This document shows, one piece after another, positions 36,964 through 47,850 of a stretch of 64,000 nt of DNA. The position numbers were made by a program, and so were the translations under genes. This DNA comes from Diorhabda sublineata (taxonomy: Eukaryota > Arthropoda > Insecta > Coleoptera > Chrysomelidae), in contig NW_026614280.1 of NCBI RefSeq assembly GCF_026230105.1, forward strand, positions 62,001 through 126,000. The letters are read 5' to 3'. The first letter of the stretch is position 1. Every line of letters begins with the position of its first letter. The notes below the pieces were generated by a model that was given only the letters and a program-made list of their open reading frames with translations, was not told the DNA's origin and ran no database searches.

Positions 36964-39753
36964 ATGGATGTTAATCGACGATATCTGACAAAGTTAGATG
37001 CAAACTCTCTCAAATATATAAGAAATGTTGAAATTCGACTTCAAATTAGGAAGATAGACTTTGAAAATTTTCAATCAACACAAAGTGACAGTCGAGCTCA
37101 ATGGGCTTCAATGGATGTTAATCGACGATATCTTACAAAGTTAGATGCAAACTCACTAAAATATATGAGAAATGTTGAAATTCGACTTCAAATTAGGAAG
37201 ATAGACTTTGAAAATTTTCAATCAACACAAAGTGACAGTTGACCTCAATGGGCTTCAATGGAAGTTAATCGACGATATCTGACAAAGTTAGATGCAAACT
37301 CACTCAAATATATGAGAAATGTTGAAATTCGACTTCAAATTAGGAAGATAGACTTTGAAAATTTTCAATCAACACAAAGTGACAGTCGACCTCAATTGGG
37401 TTCAGTGGATGTTAATCGACGATATCTGACAAAGTTAGATGCGAACTCACTCAAATATATAAGAAATGTTGAAATTCGACTTCAAATTAGGAAGATAGAC
37501 TTTGAAAATTTTCAATCAACACAAAGTGACAGTCGACCTCAATTGGCTTCAGTGGATGTTAATCGACGATATCTGACAAAGTTAGATGCAAACTCTCTCA
37601 AATATATAAGAAATGTTGAAATTCGACTTCAAATTAGGAAGATAGACTTTGAAAATTTTCAATCAACACAAAGTGACAGTCGACCTCAATTGGCTTCAGT
37701 GGATGTTTATCGCGTATATCTGACAAAGTTAGATGCAAACTCACTCAAATATATGAGAAATGTTGAAATTCGTCTTCAAATTAGGAAGATAGACTTTAAA
37801 AATTTTCAATCAACACATAGCGCCATCGACCTCAATTGGCTTCAGTGGATGTTAATCGACGATATCTGACAAAGTTAGATGCGAACTCACTCAAATATAT
37901 AAGAAATGTTGAAATTCGACTTCGAATTAGGAAGATAGACTTTGAAAATTTTCAATCAACTCAAAGTGACAATCGATCTCAATTGGCTTCAGTGGATGTT
38001 AATCGACGATATCTGACAAAGTTAGATGCAAACTCTCTCAAATATATAAGAAATGTTGATATTCGACTTCAAATTAGGAGGATAGACTTTGAAAATTTTC
38101 AATCAACACAAAGTGACAGTCGACCTCAATTGGCTTCAGTGGATGTTTATCGCGTATATCTGACAAAGTTAGATGCAAACTTACTCAAATATATGAGAAA
38201 TGTTGAAATTCGACTTCAAATCAGGAAGATAGACTCTGAAAATTTTCAATCAACACAAAGTGACAGTCGACCTCAATTGGCTTCAGTGGATGTTAATCGA
38301 CGATATCTGAAAAAGTTAGATGCAAACTCACTCAAATATATGAGAAATGTTGAAATTCGACTTCAAATTAGGAAGATAGACTTTGAAAATTTTCAATCAA
38401 CACAAAGTGACAGTCGACCTCAATTGGCTTCAGTGGATGTTAATCGACGATATCTGGCAAAGTTAGATGCAAACTCACTCAAATATATGAGAAATGTTGA
38501 AATTCGTCTTCAAATTAGGAAGATAGACTTTGAAAATTTTCAATCAACACAAAGTGACAGTCGACCTCAATGGGCTTCAGTGGATTTTAATCGACAATAT
38601 CTGACAAAGTTGGATGCGAACTCACTCAAATATATAAGGAATGTTGAAATTCGACTTCAAATTAGGAAGGTAGACTTTGAAAATTTTCAATCAACACAAA
38701 GTGACAGTCGACCTCAATTGGCTTCAGTGGATGTTAATCGACGATATCTGACAAAGTTAGATGCAAACTCACTCAAATATATGAGAAATGTTGAAATTCG
38801 TCTTCAAATTAGGAAGATAGACTTTAAAAATTTTCAATCAACACAAAGCGCCATCGACCTCAATTGGCTTCAGTGGATGTTAATCGACGATATCTGACAA
38901 AGTTAGATGCGAACTCACTCAAATATATAAGAAATGTTGAAATTCGACTTCGAATTAGGAAGATAGACTTTGAAAATTTTCAATCAACTAAAAGTGACAA
39001 TCGATCTCAATTGGCTTCAGTGGATGTTAATCGACGATATCTGACAAAGTTAGATGCAAACTCTCTCAAATATATAAGAAATGTTGATATTCGACTTCAA
39101 ATTAGGAAGATAGACTTTGGAAATTTTCAATCAACACAAAGTGACAGTCGACCTCAATTGGCTTCAGTGGATGTTTATCGCGTATATCTGACAAAGTTGG
39201 ATGCAAACTCACTCAAATATATGAAAAATGTTGAAATTCGACTTCAAATTAGGAAGATAGACTTCGAAAATTTTCAATCAACACAAAGTGACAGTTGACC
39301 TCAATGGGCTTCAATGGATGTTAATCGCCCATATCTGACAAAGTTAGATGCAAACTTACTCAAATATATGAGAAATGTTGAAATTCGACTTCAAATTAGG
39401 AAGATAGACTTTGAAAATTTTCAATCAACACAAAGTGACAGTCGACCTCAATTGGCTTCAGTGGATGTTAATCGACGATATCTGACAAAGTTAGATGCAA
39501 ACTCTCTCAAATATATAAGAAATGTTGAAATTCGACTTAAAATTAGGAAGATAGACTTTGAAAATTTTCAATCAACTCAAAGTAACAGTCGACCTCAATG
39601 GGCTTCAGTGGATGTTAATCGACGATATCTGACAAAGTTAGATGCAAACTCACTCAAATATATGAGAAATGTTGAAATTCGACTTCAAATTAGGAAGATA
39701 GACTTTGAAAATTTTCAATCAACACAAGTGACAGTTGACCTCAATGGGCTTCA
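36964..39753 (+). repeat. HOR segment of 19 monomers (2790 bp)
   Basis: From 37845 it repeats the 35349 segment at an offset of 2496 bp, with the same AGCGCCATCG deletions (near 37,820 and 38,849) and the CACAAGTGAC deletion (near 39,726). These three missing bases give 19 x 147 minus 3. It carries the TCTTACAAAG with CACTAAAATATATG monomer (37111), the TTGGGTTCAGTGG monomer (37405) and a chimeric monomer at 38139. Confidence 0.88.
38139..38285 (+). repeat. Chimeric monomer marking an unequal exchange
   Basis: Its left end has GTTTATCGCGTATATC, as in the monomer near 35643. From GTTAGATGCAAACTTACTC onward, including AATCAGGAAG and GACTCTG, it matches the following monomer of that older copy (35790). 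The switch lies in the identical stretch at about 38,156-38,171. The result is the loss of exactly one monomer relative to the 35.3 kb copy. Confidence 0.82.
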
Positions 39754-41221
39754 ATGGATGTTAATCGACGATATCTGACAAAGTTAGATGCAAACTCTCT
39801 CAAATATATAAGAAATGTTGAAATTCGACTTCAAATTAGGAAGATAGACTTTGAAAATTTTCAATCAACACAAAGTGACAGTCGAGCTCAATGGGCTTCA
39901 ATGGATGTTAATCGACGATATCTTACAAAGTTAGATGCAAACTCACTAAAATATATGAGAAATGTTGAAATTCGACTTCAAATTAGGAAGATAGACTTTG
40001 AAAATTTTCAATCAACACAAAGTGACAGTTGACCTCAATGGGCTTCAATGGAAGTTAATCGACGATATCTGACAAAGTTAGATGCAAACTCACTCAAATA
40101 TATGAGAAATGTTGAAATTCGACTTCAAATTAGGAAGATAGACTTTGAAAATTTTCAATCAACACAAAGTGACAGTCGACCTCAATTGGGTTCAGTGGAT
40201 GTTAATCGACGATATCTGACAAAGTTAGATGCGAACTCACTCAAATATATAAGAAATGTTGAAATTCGACTTCAAATTAGGAAGATAGACTTTGAAAATT
40301 TTCAATCAACACAAAGTGACAGTCGACCTCAATTGGCTTCAGTGGATGTTAATCGACGATATCTGACAAAGTTAGATGCAAACTCTCTCAAATATATAAG
40401 AAATGTTGAAATTCGACTTCAAATTAGGAAGATAGACTTTGAAAATTTTCAATCAACACAAAGTGACAGTCGACCTCAATTGGCTTCAGTGGATGTTTAT
40501 CGCGTATATCTGACAAAGTTGGATGCAAACTCACTCAAATATATGAGAAATGTTGAAATTCGACTTCAAATTAGGAAGATAGACTTCGAAAATTTTCAAT
40601 CAACACAAAGTGACAGTTGACCTCAATGGGCTTCAATGGATGTTAATCGCCCATATCTGACAAAGTTAGATGCAAACTTACTCAAATATATGAGAAATGT
40701 TGAAATTCGACTTCAAATTAGGAAGATAGACTTTGAAAATTTTCAATCAACACAAAGTGACAGTCGACCTCAATTGGCTTCAGAGGATGTTAATCGACGA
40801 TATCTGACAAAGTTAGATGCGAACTCACTCAAATATATGAGAAATGTTGAAATTCGACTTCAAATTAGGAAGATAGACTTTGAAAATTTTCAATCAACAC
40901 AAAGTGACAGTCGACCTCAATTGGCTTCAGTGGATGTTAATCGACGATATCTGACAAAGTTAGATGCAAACTCTCTCAAATATATAAGAAATGTTGAAAT
41001 TCGACTTAAAATTAGGAAGATAGACTTTGAAAATTTTCAATCAACTCAAAGTAACAGTCGACCTCAATGGGCTTCAGTGGATGTTAATCGACGATATCTG
41101 ACAAAGTTAGATGCAAACTCACTCAAATATATGAGAAATGTTGAAATTCGACTCCAAATTAGGAAGATAGACTTTGAAAATTTTCAATCAACAAAGTGAC
41201 AGTTGACCTCAATGGGCTTCA
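39754..41221 (+). repeat. HOR segment of 10 monomers (1468 bp)
   Basis: It begins like the 36964 segment (TCTTACAAAG/CACTAAAATATATG, ATGGAAGTT, TTGGGTTCAGTGG, CGCGTATATC, CGCCCATATC) and adds a monomer with TTCAGAGGATG (about 40789). It ends with a 2-bp deletion, TCAACAAAGTGAC, at about 41,189-41,197 in place of TCAACACAAAGTGAC. Confidence 0.87.
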
Positions 41222-43723
41222 ATGGATGTTAATCGACGATATCTGACAAAGTTAGATGCAAACTCTCTCAAATATATAAGAAATGTTGAAATTCGACTTC
41301 AAATTAGGAAGATAGACTTTGAAAATTTTCAATCAACACAAAGTGACAGTCGAGCTCAATGGGCTTCAATGGATGTTATTCGACGATATCTTACGAAGTT
41401 AGATGCAAACTCACTAAAATATATGAGAAATGTTGAAATTCGACTTCAAATTAGGAAGATAGACTTTGAAAATTTTCAATCAACACAAAGTGACAGTCGA
41501 CCTCAATTGGGTTCAGTGGATGTTAATCGACGATATCTGACAAAGTTAGATGCGAACTCACTCAAATATATAAGAAATGTTGAAATTCGACTTCAAATTA
41601 GGAAGATAGACTTTGAAAATTTTCAATCAACACAAAGTGACAGTCGACCTCAATTGGCTTCAGTGGATGTTAATCGACGATATCTGACAAAGTTAGATGC
41701 AAACTCTCTCAAATATATAAGAAATGTTGAAATTCGACTTCAAATTAGGAAGATAGATTTTGAAAATTTTCAATCAACACAAAGTGACAGTCGAGCTCAA
41801 TTGGCTTCAGTGGATGTTAATCGACGATATCTGACAAAGTTAGATGCAAACTCTCTCAAATATATAAGAAATGTTGAAATTCGACTTCAAATTAGGAAGA
41901 TAGACTTTGAAAATTTTCAATCAACACAAAGTGACAGTCGACCTCAATTGGCTTCAGTGGATGTTAATCGACAATGTTAATCTGACAAAGTTAGATGCAA
42001 ACTCACTCAAATATATGAGAAATGTTGAAATGCGTCTTCAAATTAGGAAGATAGACTTTGAAAATTTTCAATCAACACAAAGTGACAGTCGACCTCAATG
42101 GGCTTCAGTGGATGTTAATCGACGATATCTGACAAAGTTAGATGCAAACTCACTCAAATATATGAGAAATGTTGAAATGCGTCTTCAAATTAGGAAGATA
42201 GACTTTAAAAATTTTCAATCAACACAAAGTGACAGTCGACCTCAATGGGCTTCAGTGGATGTTACTCGACGATATCTGACAAAGTTAGATGCGAACTCAC
42301 TCAAATATATAAGAAATGTTGAAATTCGACTTCAAATTAGGAAGATAGACTTTGAAAATTTTCAATCAACACAAAGTGACAGTCGAGCTCAATGGGCTTC
42401 AATGGATGTTAATCGACGATATCTTACAAAGTTAGATGCAAACTCACTAAAATATATGAGAAATGTTGAAATTCGACTTCAAATTAGGAAGATAGACTTT
42501 GAAAATTTTCAATCAACACAAAGTGACAGTTGACCTCAATGGGCTTCAATGGAAGTTAATCGACGATATCTGACAAAGTTAGATGCAAACTCACTCAAAT
42601 ATATGAGAAATGTTGAAATTCGACTTCAAATTAGGAAGATAGACTTTGAAAATTTTCAATCAACACAAAGTGACAGTCGACCTCAATTGGGTTCAGTGGA
42701 TGTTAATCGACGATATCTGACAAAGTTAGATGCGAACTCACTCAAATATATAAGAAATGTTGAAATTCGACTTCAAATTAGGAAGATAGACTTTAAAAAT
42801 TTTCAATCAACACAAAGTGACAGTCGACCTCAATTGGCTTCAGTGGATGTTAATCGACGATATCTGACAAAGTTAGATGCAAACTCTCTCAAATATATAA
42901 GAAATGTTGAAATTCGACTTCAAATTAGGAAGATAGACTTTGAAAATTTTCAATCAACACAAAGTGACAGTCGACCTCAATTGGCTTCAGTGGATGTTTA
43001 TCGCGTATATCTGACAAAGTTGGATGCAAACTCACTCAAATATATGAGAAATGTTGAAATTCGACTTCAAATTAGGAAGATAGACTTCGAAAATTTTCAA
43101 TCAACACAAAGTGACAGTTGACCTCAATGGGCTTCAATGGATGTTAATCGCCCATATCTGACAAAGTTAGATGCAAACTTACTCAAATATATGAGAAATG
43201 TTGAAATTCGACTTCAAATTAGGAAGATAGACTTTGAAAATTTTCAATCAACACAAAGTGACAGTCGACCTCAATTGGCTTCAGAGGATGTTAATCGACG
43301 ATATCTGACAAAGTTAGATGCGAACTCACTCAAATATATGAGAAATGTTGAAATTCGACTTCAAATTAGGAAGATAGACTTTGAAAATTTTCAATCAACA
43401 CAAAGTGACAGTCGACCTCAATTGGCTTCAGTGGATGTTAATCGACGATATCTGACAAAGTTAGATGCAAACTCTCTCAAATATATAAGAAATGTTGAAA
43501 TTCGACTTAAAATTAGGAAGATAGACTTTGAAAATTTTCAATCAACTCAAAGTAACAGTCGACCTCAATGGGCTTCAGTGGATGTTAATCGACGATATCT
43601 GACAAAGTTAGATGCAAACTCACTCAAATATATGAGAAATGTTGAAATTCGACTCCAAATTAGGAAGATAGACTTTGAAAATTTTCAATCAACACAAGTG
43701 ACAGTTGACCTCAATGGGCTTCA
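41222..43723 (+). repeat. 17-mer HOR copy (2502 bp)
   Basis: Seventeen monomers plus a 4-bp gain at 41,973-41,982 and a 1-bp loss near 43,695. Markers: GTTATTCGACG with TCTTACGAAG (41369 region), TTGGGTTCAGTGG, AGATAGATTTTG, CGACAATGTTAATC, GAAATGCGTC (two monomers), GTTACTCGACG, then the TTCAGAGGATG and CGACTTAAAATT monomers. The next unit repeats these at an offset of about 2502 bp. Confidence 0.88.
41973..41982 (+). repeat. Templated micro-insertion, copy 1
   Basis: The normal GATATC after AATCGAC is replaced by AATGTTAATC, a net gain of 4 bp. The new sequence repeats nine of the ten bases of GATGTTAATC lying just upstream, as expected from a short template switch. The change removes the EcoRV site and breaks the open frame. 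Confidence 0.85.
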
Positions 43724-44474
43724 ATGGATGTTAATCGACGATATCTGACAAAGTTAGATGCAAACTCTCTCAAATATATAAGAAATGTTGAAATTCGACT
43801 TCAAATTAGGAAGATAGACTTTGAAAATTTTCAATCAACACAAAGTGACAGTCGAGCTCAATGGGCTTCAATGGATGTTATTCGACGATATCTTACGAAG
43901 TTAGATGCAAACTCACTAAAATATATGAGAAATGTTGAAATTCGACTTCAAATTAGGAAGATAGACTTTGAAAATTTTCAATCAACACAAAGTGACAGTC
44001 GACCTCAATTGGGTTCAGTGGATGTTAATCGACGATATCTGACAAAGTTAGATGCGAACTCACTCAAATATATAAGAAATGTTGAAATTCGACTTCAAAT
44101 TAGGAAGATAGACTTTGAAAATTTTCAATCAACACAAAGTGACAGTCGACCTCAATTGGCTTCAGTGGATGTTAATCGACGATATCTGACAAAGTTAGAT
44201 GCAAACTCTCTCAAATATATAAGAAATGTTGAAATTCGACTTCAAATTAGGAAGATAGATTTTGAAAATTTTCAATCAACACAAAGTGACAGTCGAGCTC
44301 AATTGGCTTCAGTGGATGTTAATCGACGATATCTGACAAAGTTAGATGCAAACTCTCTCAAATATATAAGAAATGTTGAAATTCGACTTCAAATTAGGAA
44401 GATAGACTTTGAAAATTTTCAATCAACACAAAGTGACAGTCGACCTCAATTGGCTTCAGTGGATGTTAATCGAC

Positions 44475-44484
44475 AATGTTAATC
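44475..44484 (+). repeat. Templated micro-insertion, copy 2
   Basis: Same AATGTTAATC replacement of GATATC as at 41,973, exactly 2502 bp downstream. It was therefore copied with the HOR and did not arise anew. Confidence 0.85.
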
Positions 44485-45507
44485 TGACAAAGTTAGATGC
44501 AAACTCACTCAAATATATGAGAAATGTTGAAATGCGTCTTCAAATTAGGAAGATAGACTTTGAAAATTTTCAATCAACACAAAGTGACAGTCGACCTCAA
44601 TGGGCTTCAGTGGATGTTAATCGACGATATCTGACAAAGTTAGATGCAAACTCACTCAAATATATGAGAAATGTTGAAATGCGTCTTCAAATTAGGAAGA
44701 TAGACTTTAAAAATTTTCAATCAACACAAAGTGACAGTCGACCTCAATGGGCTTCAGTGGATGTTACTCGACGATATCTGACAAAGTTAGATGCGAACTC
44801 ACTCAAATATATAAGAAATGTTGAAATTCGATTTCAAATTAGGAAGATAGACTTTGAAAATTTTCAACCAACACAAACTGACAGTCGACCTCAATTGGCT
44901 TCAGTGGATGTTAATCGACGATATCTGACAAAGTTAGATGCAAAGCCTCTCAAATATATAAGAAATGTTGAAATTCGACATCAAATTAGGAAGATAGACT
45001 TTGAAAATTTTCAATCAACACAAAGTGACAGTCGAGCTCATTTGGCTTCAGTGGATGTTAATCGACGATATCTGACAAAGTTAGATGCAAACTCTCTCAA
45101 ATATATAAGAAATGTTGAAATTCGACTTCAAATTAGGAAGATAGACTTTGAAAATTTTCAATCAACACAAAGTGACAGTCGACCTCAATTGGCTTCAGTG
45201 GATGTTAATCGACGATATCTGACAAAGTTAGATGCAAACTCTCTCAAATATATAAGAAATGTTGAAATTCGACTTCAAATTAGGAAGATAGATTTTGAAA
45301 ATTTTCAATCAACACAAAGTGACAGTCGAGCTCAATTGGCTTCAGTGGATGTTAATCGACGATATCTGACAAAGTTAGATGCAAACTCTCTCAAATATAT
45401 AAGAAATGTTGAAATTCGACTTCAAATTAGGAAGATAGACTTTGAAAATTTTCAATCAACACAAAGTGACAGTCGACCTCAATTGGCTTCAGTGGATGTT
45501 AATCGAC

Positions 45508-45517
45508 AATGTTAATC
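45508..45517 (+). repeat. Templated micro-insertion, copy 3
   Basis: Same replacement, 1033 bp after copy 2, inside the second copy of the 7-mer duplication. Confidence 0.85.
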
Positions 45518-46670
45518 TGACAAAGTTAGATGCAAACTCACTCAAATATATGAGAAATGTTGAAATGCGTCTTCAAATTAGGAAGATAGACTTTGAAAAT
45601 TTTCAATCAACACAAAGTGACAGTCGACCTCAATGGGCTTCAGTGGATGTTAATCGACGATATCTGACAAAGTTAGATGCAAACTCACTCAAATATATGA
45701 GAAATGTTGAAATGCGTCTTCAAATTAGGAAGATAGACTTTAAAAATTTTCAATCAACACAAAGTGACAGTCGACCTCAATGGGCTTCAGTGGATGTTAC
45801 TCGACGATATCTGACAAAGTTAGATGCGAACTCACTCAAATATATAAGAAATGTTGAAATTCGATTTCAAATTAGGAAGATAGACTTTGAAAATTTTCAA
45901 CCAACACAAACTGACAGTCGACCTCAATTGGCTTCAGTGGATGTTAATCGACGATATCTGACAAAGTTAGATGCAAAGCCTCTCAAATATATAAGAAATG
46001 TTGAAATTCGACATCAAATTAGGAAGATAGACTTTGAAAATTTTCAATCAACACAAAGTGACAGTCGAGCTCATTTGGCTTCAGTGGATGTTAATCGACG
46101 ATATCTGACAAAGTTAGATGCAAACTCTCTCAAATATATAAGAAATGTTGAAATTCGACTTCAAATTAGGAAGATAGACTTTGAAAATTTTCAATCAACA
46201 CAATGTGACAGTCGACCTCAATGGGCTTCAGTGGATGTTAATCGACGATATCTGACAAAGTTAGATGCGAACTCACTCAAATATATGAGGAATGTTGAAA
46301 TTCGACTTCAAATTAGGAAGATAGACTTTGAAAATTTTCAATCAACACAAAGTGACAGTCGACCTCAATTGGCTTCAGTGGATGTTAGTCGACGATATCT
46401 GACAAAGTTAGATGCGAACTCACTCAAATATATGAGGAATGTTGAAATTCGACTTCAAATTAGGAAGATAGACTTTGAAAATTTTCAATCAACAAAAAGT
46501 GACAGTCGACCTCAATTGGCTTCAGTGGATGTTAATCGACGATATCTGACAAAGTTAGATGCGAACTCACTCAAATATATGAGGAATGTTGAAATTCGAC
46601 TCCAAATTAGGAAGATAGACTTTGAAAATTTTCAATCAACACAAGTGACAGTTGACCTCAATGGGCTTCA

Positions 46671-47850
46671 ATGGATGTTAATCGACGATATCTGACAAAG
46701 TTAGATGCAAACTCTCTCAAATATATAAGAAATGTTGAAATTCGACTTCAAATTAGGAAGATAGACTTTGAAAATTTTCAATCAACACAAAGTGACAGTC
46801 GAGCTCAATGGGCTTCAATGGATGTTATTCGACGATATCTTACAAAGTTAGATGCAAACTCACTAAAATATATGAGAAATGTTGAAATTCGACTTCAAAT
46901 TAGGAAGATAGACTTTGAAAATTTTCAATCAACACAAAGTGACAGTCGACCTCAATTGGGTTCAGTGGATGTTAATCGACGATATCTGACAAAGTTAGAT
47001 GCGAACTCACTCAAATATATAAGAAATGTTGAAATTCGACTTCAAATTAGGAAGATAGACTTTGAAAATTTTCAATCAACACAAAGTGACAGTCGACCTC
47101 AATTGGCTTCAGTGGATGTTAATCGACGATATCTGACAAAGTTAGATGCAAACTCTCTCAAATATATAAGAAATGTTGAAATTCGACTTCAAATTAGGAA
47201 GATAGACTTTGAAACTTTTCAATCAACACAAAGTGACAGTCGAGCTCAATTGGCTTCAGTGGATGTTAATCGACGATATCTGACAAAGTTAGATGCAAAC
47301 TCTCTCAAATATATAAGAAATGTTGAAATTCGACTTCAAATTAGGAAGATAGACTTTGAAAATTTTCAATCAACACAAAGTGACAGTCGACCTCAATTGG
47401 CTTCAGTGGATGTTAATCGACAATGTTAATCTGACAAAGTTAGATGCAAACTCACTCAAATATATGAGAAATGTTGAAATGCGTCTTCAAATTAGGAAGA
47501 TAGACTTTGAAAATTTTCAATCAACACAAAGTGACAGTCGACCTCAATGGGCTTCAGTGGATGTTAATCGACGATATCTGACAAAGTTAGATGCAAACTC
47601 ACTCAAATATATGAGAAATGTTGAAATGCGTCTTCAAATTAGGAAGATAGACTTTGAAAATTTTCAATCAACACAAAGTGACAGTCGACCTCAATGGGCT
47701 TCAGTGGATGTTAATCGACGATATCTGACAATGTTAGATGCGAACTCACTCAAATATATAAGAAATGTTGAAATTCGACTTCAAATTAGGAAGATAGACT
47801 TTGAAAATTTTCAACCAACACAAACTGACAGTCGACCTCAATGGGCTTCA
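46671..47850 (+). repeat. Partial HOR copy (eight monomers, 1180 bp)
   Basis: It repeats the first eight monomers of the 41222 and 43724 units (GTTATTCGACG, TTGGGTTCAGTGG, CGACAATGTTAATC, GAAATGCGTC), with the private GAAACTTTTC near 47213. It then ends in a CAACCAACACAAACTGAC tail that leads into a CGCCCATATC monomer of the next family. Length is 8 x 147 + 4. Confidence 0.86.
47422..47431 (+). repeat. Templated micro-insertion, copy 4
   Basis: Fourth occurrence of the AATGTTAATC replacement. It is the last net phase change before 63,560. Confidence 0.85.

Larger units (their letters stand above)
43724..46670 (+). repeat. HOR expanded to 20 monomers (2947 bp) by an internal 7-mer duplication
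   Basis: It starts as the previous unit. After the CGACAATGTTAATC monomer, a block of seven monomers (GAAATGCGTC twice, GTTACTCGACG with CGATTTCAAATT, CAACCAACACAAACTGAC, GATGCAAAGCCTC with CGACATC, GCTCATTTGG, and two more) is repeated at an offset of 1033 bp. This offset is 7 x 147 plus the 4-bp insertion. The second copy diverges after the GCTCATTTGG monomer, at CACAATGTGACAG near 46,200. Net length is 20 x 147 + 7. Confidence 0.88.

Noticed and set aside
45442..46695. 417-codon open frame as a protein-coding gene
   Set aside because: It is nine satellite monomers read in the one frame that lacks a stop. The frame opens and closes with stop variants and 4-bp or 1-bp indels in neighbouring monomers, and there is no non-repeat coding sequence. 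The same holds for the other open stretches, for example 9,176-10,324 and 37,836-38,897.
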